DNA of 34,339 bases from Nephromyces sp. MM_2019 (lineage: Eukaryota; Apicomplexa; Aconoidasida; Nephromycida). Positions 20,236 through 33,455 of this stretch are shown in pieces. A program made the translations under genes and the position numbers. The first letter of the stretch is position 1, and each line of letters opens with the position of its first letter. The DNA lies in assembly GCA_015657535.1 (NCBI GenBank), contig JADHZB010000109.1:1-34339 (forward strand), written 5' to 3'. The notes under the pieces were generated by a model. That model searched no databases. It was given only the letters and a program-made list of their open reading frames with translations, and was not told where the DNA came from.

Positions 20236-23200
20236 CGAAAAGCTGTCTGGCACTCCTCCGCACTAACACAAGGTAGCATTCCCCTCTGTTACCGGGATGC
20301 TTCACAACCCACCCAAACACAAAGTTTCCCGGTAGTTTCACGCATCTTTCGGCGGTTACATAATGCAATGTTAATTACTTCGTGATGATTATGAGCAGAA
20401 CAAGCACTGATAGCAAGGCTGGCTAGTATATTTTGCGCCACTGGAAATTCATAGATTGAGTTGCGTATGTCTAAAAGTGCAGATTTATCTGTCAACAATA
20501 GACTACAGCAAAACAATATGGCAGTTCACAGCATGGTTTGTCTAACTTAACATTATGCAGGATTTAGTCCCAGAAAGCTTCTGCTACGCAGTGTAGGTGC
20601 TAGCACTCGTCTCAGAAAATCATGACGATCAATGATTCAAACTGTTTCGTAGACTGTGTTGCATCACTCCTTGAGGCTGCATTTGCTGATGCTATTACAA
20701 CACCTGATAATATCGACATTAAAGTTTGCAGCCCACACTCCCAACTCCAAACTCTAAAGAAGCATAAAACTCTATGAAACATTGGTTGTTTGGGACTGGC
20801 ATGTTCTGATAGAAGAGCTCCTCCAAAAGTTCAACCTTCGATCTCGCGTTTCCCTATTTATCGAGTAATGGGAACGGATTTTTAGTGCACAAATTAATTT
20901 CCGAGTGCCATCTCAAAAAAAACCTACAAATTGTAAAAAATTTTTAACGACTTCAAACCGTTGCATTCAGCGGTATACTACACATATCATATTTCGATGC
21001 CTTCCAAAAGTAGTTCCATATATTGAAAAACTCCCGTCGCATTTGCAAACAGAACAGCTGGATAAGCACACTTTGCTAGTAGGCTACTAAACATGCATGA
21101 ACCGTGAATAAACCCTGAACTCAATAGCACCGCATGCGCCCTCATACTCGCTGAGATTAAGAGCATAGATATCTGTATACCAACAGTACTCCAGAAATCG
21201 CTTTAACAGCAAGTAGAAGCTGCAACAAATTGTTGGTTTGCATGAAACTGAAGTCTTGACATTATAAATTGGACACGAGCAAAACAAACACTTATACAAT
21301 TCATCTTTTTTTGAAGCACTCTCTGGTGTGTGGACAATTTCAAAATTTTCAGTGCATGAGTTATTAGAATTTATAAAGCAATTGCTGTAGCTGCGTGTTT
21401 GAAATATTCATGATACTGTGCAGCTTGATGTTTTATGCTATACGTACGCTCTTCCCCTTTCTCAAGGAATGGCGCACCTTCGTGCAACGTGCAGCTCAGT
21501 GTCCCGCATAAATTAACTGGAAACATTATTACGACGTATCAGCCAACCAAGACTGGGCACCGTGTCGTATAGCTAAACTCCTGATATACGCAGCTAAATG
21601 GCAGTAGCACAATATCAACACAAAGAGAACAGCGACATGCAAAGCCAGAAGTTACGCGCCCAACAATACAATGAAACATGGTTTGAGAACATGTATACGA
21701 TAGACACTTAAAATTGCTTGAGATTTCGAAAAATTAGAAAGGAATAATTATTTTGTGAAAATATTTAGATAGAATATATTATAGTACTTAAAATACAAGT
21801 GTACTTCGCGATATCAAGCAGCATAGTCGGATGGAAACAGGAGAAGCAGGGTACTTAAAAAATGAATGTTCACGATCCTAAAGCAAGGGAACTACCGGAA
21901 TCAATTTAGTGTGAAATAAAAATATACTTAACATCCATTTCCTACTTTCTTTCACTACTGCTCCACAATGTTCATCCCAGAGGACAATCATATATACTCT
22001 ATAGGGAGATTGCACGAGCATTTGGAACATAAGGACCATCCTGACTGTAGACCAGTATTGAAACGCATGTTCCTTTGAGCATCCGGCTCAATAGGCAATT
22101 AATCACAATTACACGAAACACATGAAACAGCTTATTCTTCATAGTCCCTCAATAAAATATATTTCAAACACATTTTTTGAGTAAAGAATTTATCATGATG
22201 GCGGAGATCAAATTCATGAACATATCACAAGACAGCTCACACGGATGATACCATCAACATTATGGTAAGGATAAACTATAGCAACGCAGGTGAGAAGCCT
22301 CATCCCGTAGCTGCAATACGTTGGGCAATAAGCTGAGCTATATAGATCTCTGCAATTTACCTGATGCAAATAGTTTGGCATTACTAATTTACCTTCAACG
22401 CAGATCTACTAGTACTTTTTTTATCCTAAATATCAATATCAGTCTAATGACTCAGTTTCAGAGCATGCCTTCATTTGTACGAACATGAACTCCAGACTTA
22501 ATCACAAGTAAGACTTTGTTCCATTACTGCATCGAGTAATGGCTAGCAAAATATTTTAATCCGAGGGCATGCTCCAAAGCTTCAACCAGAATAGCCATTA
22601 ATACTCGTTGGCCAATTTTTTACAAAAAAAATTAAAAAACCAAACTAGAACAGTCGCCTCCATTTTCAGCTGTTGAATCAAAGGAATTTCAATGTACTAC
22701 CTCCTGGATCAAATAAAAATAAGCGCGCTTCGCAACTCTACAAATCTACAGGAAAACAGCGAGAAACATCTGGGAAAGCAAGCTATACGATAGACTACAA
22801 AAAAATATATTCAATGAACTAGCAAACTTAGAGGAGTGCTAGGGGCTTCATGTTTTTCACGCATGATTCTACATAATATTAACTTTCCAAAGGGCTTTCA
22901 AAACATCGAGCTGCGCCAGAAACGTGTAACTCCTATAGCAGAAATGGCACCAAGCTGAGATTATAACAAAGCCACCGTTGATACTAACGGTAGAGAGCAG
23001 CAGAAAAACAGCAAACTAGTAGTCGACACTCTACACACGCACAGCGATTGGCCTTGCTTCTATCCAAATCCCTCATCTTCTTATTGTATATTGTACTCGA
23101 CACAAAATAGAAGCTTCGCTCTAAAAATCTCAAGGTTCATTATACACTACAGCTTATTAGAATCATGCAAGAGTGCCAATATCTCCTCAGCACTAAGAAT

Positions 23201-23290
23201 CACTCCATCCAAGCCATCAGCATTCTCAAGGTATCAGACAGCAGCGCAACTGGATCGTTATATTTTAAGAGTCTATGCCATATAGGGCTA
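20236..23290. other. AT-rich intergenic region downstream of the SCI1-like gene
   Basis: Contains only short frames of under 80 codons without recognisable similarity or splice structure. The region just below 23291 is the 3' side of the SCI1-like gene and should include its 3' UTR. No exact AATAAA on the minus strand was noted close to the stop codon. Confidence 0.45.
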
Positions 23291-26200
23291 TTAGATATCT
23301 GGTTTGAGAAGCCGCTGCAACTTTTGAGCCTCTGCAAAGTTTCCAGCTTTGAAAAGATCCTCCATTTTTTGATGCAAATCTCTGCTTCTCCTCATTGCGT
23401 CTACCTGCATGGATGCAAACGCAGGGGGCCCAACACAGAAACCCAAAAGATAGAGCACCGCCAATTAGACATAGCAAATCGCGGGGGCTAATAACGATAC
23501 TGCTGTCACGTTCAAAACATATCGTGGGCACATGACAAAGATTTGCATTTAGGTGTGCGCAAAACAGCATGATGACTGCCAGATAATAAAAAAAACCAGC
23601 GAAAAATTTGGACCAAAAAAATTCAAGCAAAAAGCGAACAAAAACGGGCAAGTAAAGAGGAAGACGCAGCATCTCCAGGGATTCAGTGCAAGGCCGCAGT
23701 TCTAGTTTTATCATTAAAAAAATGTGATTATCTCTATATATATCAGAGCCTTTTTATATGGTCCCTACACCTGCATCGTGCACCATGTGAAAAAAATTAA
23801 AACAGTAGACAGCCATAATTTTCTCCAATTTTTTACCAAAATTCCATACAAAGCCGTCATCGCCATTAACATGATGAGGTACTTTTAATATTCTGCAAAT
23901 TACCTTGTCAAAATCTTCTTTCATAGATGCATACTCCTTTTTCAGTGAATCCGCGGCTCTTTGTTGCCTTATTCCCTTAATCTCACTCCTGAATGCAAAA
24001 AGACAAAATCCAGTAAAATCTCACGAATTTCACAGCTTCCTATTGTTTAATCATACAATATAAAAAGGAAGTAAGCTTGCTAACAAGCTCAGCCAAAAAA
24101 AATAAAGAACGAGTAAAAATATCAAAAAAGCCAAGAAGCAGAAAAAACACACAATTCCTCAAAAAGAAGAAGGGGTAAAATAAAGCAAAAATAGCTTTTA
24201 CAGAGCATTTTCAGTTAATTTATGGTGCTAAGTTTCCATACATTGCCGCAAAGACTAGCAGGAAATATCAAAAAGCTTCTGGTGCATAAAAGTACAGGAA
24301 TATATTACAACTTTCCCGCAAGAATTTGAGCCAAAATATAAAAGCTTAATAGCTCCACACTAAGCAGCAAAACAACAGCCTTTAATTATCAGATCATCTT
24401 GCTCTGCATACTTCATCTCTAGAAAATTTTCAGGAGGAAAAAAAGAAAGGCATAAAAACCGCTCAGCAGACGAATGGATAAGGTATACAGCTCAAACTCG
24501 ATTAAGCTATTTCTACCATTTTTTTTGCCATAATTTTTGAGCTTTATGCTAAATCATCTTACGGCCTACCTAGGGCACCATATATATTGCTGGAGAAAAA
24601 ATATATTATACAAATGCAAGAAAAGATGCATTATCGGCTCAATTTCAAAATAAGCGCAAGCATGAATCTTCCACAAAAGAAACATAGGTTTAAATACTTC
24701 AGAATCAATAGCGCAGTAACCACTGGAAAAGCTACTAGTATGGGTAAGAAGTGCAAGATAAGGAGGCGTTTGATGTGGAAATAAGAACGATACAAAGTAT
24801 AAATACAGAGAAAGCAAAAATGAAGTAACACGAGGAAAAAACTCCTCCTAAAATCTATAGTTCATAAGGTAATCTTGCATTATTCTCTGTTTAAAAAAAA
24901 TATCATAACTCTATAATGGCAGCATCTAAAGAGGCTAAAAATTAATATATTATTTAATATAATAAACACTTGCTTATTACGCTGTTACACCACTACTACA
25001 ATAACTGTTATACTTATAATAACTTCAAATAGTTGAGTTCCTAATAAATCCCACTTTTATGCTGTGGATGCAGAAAACCCGCTATTAAAATGTTACTTCA
25101 AAAACTTTTTATAGAGATGCTTCCTCGTTTAAAGCAAACATAAGTGGAGGCACAAAATTAGGCATACTATAACAAATAAATCAACCCACCAAAGTTAAGC
25201 AAGGAAATCAACACATATATGCAAAAAGCGAAGAACTTACGAAATATTCGGGGAAAGAAAGAATGAAATGCAGAACAAATGCAAGAAAAAATACCAATTT
25301 CTCATAAATAGCGTCGTTTTAAATCAAGATAGAGATATTCAAGACATCCCACAGCAAGAAAACTGCAAAAAAAACGGAGAAAAACTCACTTTCTCCTCTC
25401 TTCATCATTAAAATCAAATTCTGCTAATGCGGATTTAGACTGCGTTTGTTTCTTCAAAGCCTGAGATGTAAATCAAAATAAAAAAATTTTAAAAGTGAGT
25501 GAAAACTGGAGATTTCTGCAAGCATGAAGATGCATTTTCAACCAGTAAATTAACTATATAGGAAACCTTAAGGTAAAACTGGACCCCACCTTAAATGTCT
25601 CCAACACGCTAAATCCTCAATAACCAGTGCGTCATGAAACGCACCAAAAATTTAGCCCAAGCAGATTTAGATGCAATATCCTGCGTCATCCAATACATCT
25701 TAACAAGATATATTAAACCCATTTTTGATCTTGAAGACATATAAAAGCAAATGAATCATTGATATAGCATCGCACCCATAACTGTTCCACAAGAAAGCTG
25801 CAAACATTAAACGTGGGTTGACCTGCTTAATGTTGCATCCAAGCCATGCTTCGAGCACACACAATACTTGTATACAAAAACACCCTGCGACGTTTCTTAT
25901 CGAACACCTTTACTATTGCAGAATCAATTTTATCGATATATTGCTTTTATACATAGTGGGCTAAGTAGCTCAACGGTTTGCATTTTTTTTTTAAAAAGAG
26001 CACATCGTCTCAGAAAAAAAAGCCTTAAAAGACTCCTTTTTGCAACACACTCAAGACTCTGTCACACACACACCAAAAATATTTCCATTGCGAAAGACTC
26101 CAGCAGTAAAAAACTACCTCCAAAAACTTTTAAGGGGATAAATAGCTCATAACCAACTTCCGCACACCGAAATACATATATATATATATATTGACACCCA

Positions 26201-29141
26201 AGCTATGATTGTAAGTAAAAAATCAGCGGGTAAAGCAAACAACTTTTACATTTTCAGCAATTTTATGCAAATAAAGAACGGAATCGCAACTCAAAAATAT
26301 ACAATCAAAGATATTATATATGATGATAAAAAATCCATATATTATACTTTTTCAAGGTACAACAAATTTGAAAAATATTAGTGAATGTATATAGCAGGAT
26401 AATTCAAAGTGAAAAGAGTCGTCATAGATACAACAAAATTATAAAGCATATCAATCGCATGCGAGCTACAAGATATATGATATAGCTAATTCGAGAGAAG
26501 GGAAAGCCATAAACAGCCAAGAAAAAAACCCCAGCATATAATAAACAATGTAACTCGCTCTGAAGTTATCACCTTCCAGCCAAAAACACTAATAACTTAT
26601 CAAAAAGCCATGAGATACCTCACACACACACACACACAGCTTCGATAGATAATGTATGATCAAACAGTCAAATTGAAATTATCATCAATTTCATGTAAAA
26701 ATGACAAAAAGTAAAAGCGTATTGCACGGCACACACATGATCTTCGCTTAATCTTGCTGACATACTGTAAAATGAGATAAATTTATAGTACATTTTCCAG
26801 GCTTGAAATAAAGAAGATTACTGTTCATGATTTGTATGTTCAAGCGATTGTTTTTTATGTGAAATTTTCCCTATACCATGCGCTTCCAAATCTTAAAAAA
26901 AAATATATATATTCGTTATTTTTAGCATGTTGCCGTAACCATCCAGCATGAATCAATTTTCCGTAAGAAAAAACTTTCTCAGAAAACATCAGAAGTAGCT
27001 TTTACACCTTAATCGCAGAGTGTGCAAAAAAACTAGCATCATAGTAAAAGAATGTGCAAAAAAACCACGAATAGAAGGTAAAAAGTTCAGGCAGAAAAAA
27101 TTTCTAGATTTTCATAAAGGCATGCCAATCTTGGATATAGCTAGCGTATAAAACAGTGAAAGCTTAAAAAAAACAGCCCTTAATATCTCATTTGCGCCTC
27201 AACAATAAAACAAACCTTTTTTCTTTCATATGCCTCGAGATTGTAGTACTTTTTGTGCGGAAATGTACAAGTATTGTAGTCCTCCATATAATCCTTAAAC
27301 AATTGCTTTTGCTCCTGTGTATCAACGATGCGGGCAGATGTTATTATGATATTAAAAGCAAATATCTTCTTTATCATATGAAGACCCTGAATAATCTTCT
27401 AGATAAAATGCCAAGCCTAACATTGTCAAAACTGCTTGAAAAACTTTATCGAACGGGTGTTGCAACAAGTGTAAAATCATACTTTTAAGAGTTAATTGCA
27501 CGCTGCAACTACGCTACAACCGGAATAAAGAACTCGAAGAATCAAATGGTGCAAACAGCAGGGTAAAAAGCATCAGATGAGGTTAGGATTCATTACGGAG
27601 GTTAAAAAAAAATTGAAGCATTTAACCCCAAATCATAAAAATAAACGCCTCTTCTAGCAACTACTTGCTATCTTATCAATAAGCTACCATCACGACTAAT
27701 ACGGCACAAAAAAAGTGTAAGAAAGCGGAAATATTAATGAATACCTTAAAAAGGAAACATAAAGCATTGTGTATCAGTTGTGTTTACTCGATGCCAGCGG
27801 TTGCAGAAATCATATCATGAATAAGCCAGCCATCCGCACCTAGCCCTAAATAGTTTCATAATTGCATGATTACTTCTGAACTTTGAATAGGATAGAGCAA
27901 TTATGTGTAACACAGTTTTGAAAAACCTAGAGTTACTACCAAAAGCATTGTTTCTAGAAGATATAATAAGGTAGGGATACGACGTAGCAGGTAGAAAAAT
28001 TTAGTAAGACTGCATCCTCACTAAAAAATATACTCAAGGCAATAAGATTTGCCAGGTAATAGTCCATTACCCAGTTAGTTAAGGCCTCTATACTTTTATC
28101 TTTCACTTCCATCAACCATAATTGAAATTCCTGTTTTTTGTTGTAGAAATCCGCTTCGTGCAAAGTCCCGTACTTACCCCAAGTGTAGGTAGCTACTCCT
28201 GAAAAAAAAATTTCTCAGCACCCAATTAATTTGAAGTAGGAATAGCCAAAAGATTTATTTGTTGTAAAATAGGTAAGTGGCTCTGAAAAAATGTACCTGT
28301 TAATCTCTTCACCCAGTTTTGTTTGCTAAGAAATTAAAAAAAAACTAAACATGTCAAATATACTGAGATACAAAGGAAACTAGTGGAAGAGCCAATTGTA
28401 AAATTTTACAGAGTACCAACCTCAATTTATGTTAGTGCCTGATTTTTTGGAAAAATTTTCCTTGTAAAAACTGAGTTCCAAATATTCACCCATGTCAAAC
28501 TTTCAGAAATTTTTTTCATTTAAAACAGATGAAAACACAAAAAAATGCACTATCATCACCTTTTATATGATTTTTCTTCTTGTGTTTCTCCCGCTTCTTC
28601 ACTTTCTTGTCCTTTCGTTCATGTCCTTTCGTAGTTTGAGGGCGATACACCTCCCGGCGTAGTTTTGACTTGGAAGGTTTCTGAGATTCCCAGCATCTCC
28701 TCTTCCTGAATAGAAGCGAATGGAGTTGATGCATCATTGCTTTCAATCGGGCAGCGACAAAAAGGCACGAAGAGAAACCGGTGCAAAGCTAGACTAGCAG
28801 CATAGCAGCGTGCCCAAAATGTCAAAGGGCAACCAGAAATTTCAGCTCGATCAGGCACCGAGGAAAACTAGTTACTCAACTTGAGCAAACACTCATGTAG
28901 TTTTTTCAAAGAGTACTTCGATATCTCCACTAAGCCTTTATAAATCATCGATAGCAACGTACCTCACAGGAACTAAGGAATCAGAGGATCCGGAGCCGCT
29001 GTAATCACTTCGCTCGCAAGAATATCTCCTACCACCACTGCCCTGCGAGGAAGTGACGGAACAAGGGCTCAGGGACTTCTTCTTTCTCTTCCTTGATATA
29101 ACGCGACCCTCATCATAAACGTATCCCTTGTAATCACCCAT
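23291..29141 (-). CDS. SCI1-like conserved basic nuclear protein, 273 aa, seven exons
   Basis: Exons: 29141-28963, 28705-28560, 28198-28071, 27314-27216, 25460-25390, 23988-23904, 23404-23291. They total 822 nt (273 codons plus TAA), and all six junctions agree in phase with GT...AG borders. Residues 1-60 are Ser-rich with RKRKKK; 60-108 are Lys/Arg-rich with KKVKKREKHKKKN, a likely nuclear localisation region. Residues 110-184 form the conserved core: WGKYGTLHEADFYNKK, EFQLWLMEVK, LFKDYMEDYNT, HKKYYNLEAYERKK. Residues 185-236 are charged and probably coiled (DFNDEERRK, IRQQRAADSLKKEY). The C-terminus has MRRSRDLHQKMEDLFKAGNF then AEAQKLQRLLKPDI. From memory this is a widespread eukaryotic family, often uncharacterised or called style cell-cycle inhibitor 1-like. 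The molecular function is not known to me, and the family name is tentative. Confidence 0.82.
26175..26192. repeat. AT dinucleotide microsatellite
   Basis: Uninterrupted alternating AT run within intron 4 of the SCI1-like gene. Confidence 0.85.
26621..26638. repeat. (CA)9 microsatellite
   Basis: Nine uninterrupted CA units on the plus strand within intron 4 of the SCI1-like gene. It reads as GU in the transcript. Confidence 0.9.
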
Positions 29142-32100
29142 CCTTCCCAACTTAAAAAAATCCTCGTGTAACACAGCAGGGGAGATCTATTAGCAGAGTT
29201 ATTTCAAATGATTTTTGGAGCGACGGGCATCTGTGGTCACCCGCAGCGACTATACTTGTATACGTACAGTAACCGTCGGCATGTTACTGCACTTTGATAT
29301 AATGCTGATGAAGTACACTAATTCTACGTGTAGGAGGATAACAACGCCAGCTCTAACTGTAGCAGGAAGGTAATCTTCGACAGAAAAGGCATACTTTGAG
29401 GCATTGTCTGCATTGCGCACTCTCAAGGTTAGCCTGCACAGCGCACACAACCATGCTGATGCGGATATATATCTTACGAGGGTCAAAACTAGTTACAAAG
29501 ACACACCAATGGCAGGACGAGTACAAGCAGCACGCCGGTACTATGCTATATGCTACAGACGGAAGCTCAGCCAGTCAACTAAACCAACACTTGGGGTGTT
29601 GGCTCATGAGCCGAAGAAATTTTTTTACATTTTCAATACGTGGTTATATATGGGATGTAAAGCAATTACCTACAATACATGCACAAGCGGCGTCCTAGCC
29701 AAATTTAGGTTTACAATCCCGCTAGCGCCTATTTTAATGGCACGAACAATCTTACCCAGTTTGCTCATGCGTGGAAAAAGCTATAAAATAAAACATCACG
29801 CTTGCACAAAACACAAGTGTTTTCTAATTTCATTGTGAAGGTCATTAAATTGCCGCTGTGCACCCTTCGTCCTATCGAAATAACTCCCTACATATTCAAT
29901 GTATTTAGAGTGTTGGCAGCTTTTCATTCATTCACGACTAGATTGCAAGAATGCAAGGCAGGATTTACAATATACTCTTCTACGTAAAGTGTTTCTTATT
30001 CTCCGTGGCCTATAGATCATATGATTCGCCTTGAATTAAAATGGAGCATAGCACTTTCCGATATTTTGTTGAGAAATTATTTAGATGCACCCGTCTATGT
30101 CATGGAGTTGCGCTTTTTATGATGTGGCGCTTTTACTTTTTTTCGACCTCACAACATCCAAGAAAAACAGTGAGTGCTCCGCTATTCATTTTAGCAGTTT
30201 GCTCTATGCCTAGGAAAAAAGTTTCTTCCGAGGCATCAAAAATATACGTTATCAGAACACTTTATTACGATGGGATAATATGGCTTTTTTATTTCTACTT
30301 TGTTTCCCAAAAGTATGAAATGCAGTCCTATGGTATAGCTGCCAGCCGCATGCGTCTTAGTTAGAACACCTGAACACATATATCGGATACCACATAGGAC
30401 AGTAGAGTACAAGTTACTACGGCTAATATTCGTAATCCCAAGCGAAATTTTTGCTCGAAATTGCCTTTTTCTACCTCTGAATCAATCATGACTTTCCTTT
30501 ACCCTCTCGGAAAATCCGGGATGCAAAAACCAAAATTTGCAAAACTAGCGAAAAAGATGAATTTACTAAAATAGCGCATAGCTCGCTTGAATATAATTTC
30601 AGTTGGTGAATGAGTTGCTGCCTATTTGCCTAATTAAATACGAAATTCATGACTTGTATTTAGCTTAACTTATTTCCATTTCGAAATGCAAGGCGACAGC
30701 TACTTACATCAACCATAATTGGCAAAGGTTACATTTAGTCTTCAAATCTTCCAGAAAGGTACACCAATGATAGAAAAAACGGCATGTACCTTAGCACACC
30801 GCATTAATAGAACTAGAAATATTCGTAGGCATTCATCAACTCTCGATAGATGTTATAGGTGTTCGCATATATCTTGGCAGTAACCCCAAGGATGACAATT
30901 AAGTTAAAGTTTCGAGAATGTTATACAGAGTAGACAATCGGCGGATATCACTTCTTTGCCATTAGAGAGCAGTCTTACTAGCATATGTCTGTGCAGTATT
31001 CGCTTTACTGAAATTGCTCGCAATGAAATTGAAATATGTAACTAAGCCGAGAGTACACTCTAAAAGTATTCCTAAAAGCGATTGAAATGACCTAATCATA
31101 TTTGCGATGGAAGCTGCATTAAACTTTTTGGGAACCTGTTAATGCTCGAAGTGCATATAAGGGGAAACACTTAGGAATAGCACATTCTTAACAATGGCAG
31201 TGCAACCTTTGTTAACTGAGTACCTGAAAAGCTTAATTATATGAAGGTTTCAGCATTTTAATTAGTGCACATATTCACTCCAGTTGAAAAATTCCCTTCT
31301 AAGTACGTAAACGTCTCAACGATGTCATTGCGAATGGATTTCAATGAGAAAGAGCACAGTATTATTTATGTTTTATAACAAATATTGTTGTGGCAACATC
31401 ACCTCCAAGAAAAATTGATTTGTACATGCATGTTATGTTTACTGGCACAAGTTCGTCATTAGCATTCCACTATTGCTTTACTCCAGCGGGTAAATTATTA
31501 TTGTCTATTCCTGAGATATCCAATCATTAGCTGCACCCAGCTAGAGAGCATGCTCAAAATATAAGCACATAGCCGGAGATATCCATTACATTTTCAGTAT
31601 ATAGTAAATGTATACTGGATTAACCTGCTGGAGACTAATTACAAAGCTGGGTTTCCGGAAGGCCAAAGTTGTAACGCTCAACTCCTCGCGCATATACGAT
31701 ATATGAACGTAGATTTGGCCACATTATTAGCAGTAAAGTCATGCCAGAATATGAGAGCCTCTTAAAATGAATAGAAGCTTCCCATACTCCTACTACGACG
31801 CACGACCATAACTGGCGTAGCATCCTCGAATATTATTGGCGAGCAATTGCTGGTAAATTGCACTGAGTTGATTATCATATGGCTCAAATAAGTGTAATCA
31901 GTTAATCTTTTACAGTTCACCACTACACTAGCACTGCGTAACATGGAAGGCATACAATACGTATTTCCTTGTATAAATCCACACCTCTTACGATGGTACC
32001 ACAATCAAACAGCAAAGCGCCTTTCAGAGTAACAATGAAATTGCAAAGTGAAATCGTTATTATCGCGAAGCAGGAAGTAGTACGTGACCTGCAGCGCTAC

Positions 32101-33399
32101 TGTTGGATATTGGTGCATACTTACTTTTGGTTTTTCACAAAAGGAAATTATACCTACGTATTTATAGAACGGCTAGCTTGCTCTTGCGGCTGATTAACAT
32201 ACCATTCCGACAAATTAATCCAAACATAAAGGATGCTTTTTCAATTATATTGAAACTATTCAAACTACGAGTCACTAGAACTCAGCATAGCAGCACTATA
32301 AACTATTGACCACTTGCAATGCATTAAAAAATATTTTTCTACGGGTAATCACAACAGGGCTATGCAAATAATTGAGATTGACACGCACAGAAAACTCAGC
32401 TTTGCGGCCATTGTTCACAGGAAAAAATTTTATACATTTGGAGCAGGATATTTCTTTACAGCAAAATTGTAGAAAGACAACCAAAAAATGTCACATGTGA
32501 CTCAAGGTGAAGTAGTACGAGCTCGTGCTAAAATTAGCAACGTTGTAAGATGCGTATTCCCAGATTCACACTCATTCATATTTTCGGTAAAAACCTCGTC
32601 GAAGTTATTCGGATTATCTCGCAAGCTATATCAACAAGAAATTGTATGCAAAGCACTTCCAGGTAATATTGCGACAAATCATATCGGCGTTTTCTTAAAT
32701 ATACTTTAAATAACCTAATTTTGTTAAAATTGCAGGAGAGAAAATAGCAAGATAAACTGATGGAAAGAAGCAGAGCTGCTATAATTCGCTAAGCAACCAG
32801 GCAATGATAGTGGATGTTATAAAGAAAGGACCTAGAAGAATAGGCAATTAATTTGATAAACAGTAGCGGAAATTTTCGGCCTACCTACCAAAGCATATGG
32901 GCGAAAAGCAGCGTAGGAAAAAGTATTGCAAATAAGGTGGTATTGCCATGGCGTAGAAGCGGCTCAAAAATAACAATATTCTACGGACTGTAGTGACATG
33001 AATAAGCATAATTAGCTTTCAGTCGACTCGATATAAACGATTTTCTCCAACCTCAGAAACATAAATAATAGCAATATACTTCCAAAGACGGGTGATGAGC
33101 GCTAGGAGCACTCCTGGGAATAGTACGTAGCTTCATACGACGAATGTGTACGCAGCGAACTAATTGCTTCATCATAAGCAGTACAAGAGGAGCATTGAAC
33201 ATAGCATAATGACGAAAAATCAAATTAAATCGATTGCAAGTAGCAAAAACTAAGTCTTTCTATTGCTTTATGCTTGTAAGTGCGCAGCTTTGTGTGCACC
33301 GACGAAATTAGGTTGTAGGCCAAGCGAAACTTTATTTCACAGCAGAATAACCACGGCGAGGAAGAGAGAGACTTGCGTAAAACGAACTCCTTTACTTAC
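29142..33399. other. Intergenic region upstream of the SCI1-like gene, no gene recognised
   Basis: Should include the promoter and 5' UTR of the SCI1-like gene just above 29141. The longest plus-strand frames (29404-29838, 144 codons; 30041-30364, 107 codons) have no recognisable motifs and irregular composition. They are treated as chance. No RNA gene, inverted terminal repeat or transposase motif was identified. Confidence 0.45.
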
Positions 33400-33455
33400 C
33401 GATCATTTTTTTTCTTGCTTGAAAGCTTAGGCAATTGCTTTAGAGCGAGACGTTG
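33400..33455 (-). CDS. Candidate internal exon of an unidentified minus-strand gene
   Basis: A 56-nt open stretch is bounded by a good acceptor (ggttatttcttag) and a consensus donor (gtaagt). In one frame it encodes the basic peptide QRLALKQLPKLSSKKKNDR. No partner exons could be identified on either side, so it may be chance or a far-upstream untranslated exon of the SCI1-like gene. Confidence 0.3.

Larger units (their letters stand above)
23989..27215 (-). other. Long introns 4 and 5 of the SCI1-like gene
   Basis: Intron 4 (27215-25461) is 1755 nt and intron 5 (25389-23989) is 1401 nt, far longer than the other introns (257-756 nt). The exon between them, 25460-25390, is only 71 nt. Both introns are A-rich on the plus strand, that is U-rich in the transcript. 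Intron 4 contains a (CA)9 tract at 26621-26638 and an AT microsatellite at 26175-26192. No further exon was recognised. Confidence 0.6.

Noticed and set aside
23265..23714. Minus-strand 149-codon open frame
   Set aside because: It overlaps the last exon of the SCI1-like gene in a different frame. Its composition is hydrophobic and irregular, and the phase-consistent frame gives the conserved C-terminus instead.
28321..28345. A possible 29-nt exon between exons 2 and 3 of the SCI1-like gene (about 28337-28309)
   Set aside because: It has usable splice borders but requires phase 2 from exon 2, which ends in phase 1; using it would create a stop. Exon 2 joins exon 3 directly in phase.
29404..29838. 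Plus-strand 144-codon open frame
   Set aside because: No motif, no splice structure and no similarity that I recognise. Its length is possible by chance in a window of this size.
30041..30364. Plus-strand 107-codon open frame
   Set aside because: Rich in Phe/Tyr with no recognisable domain. An overlapping chance frame is the simpler explanation.
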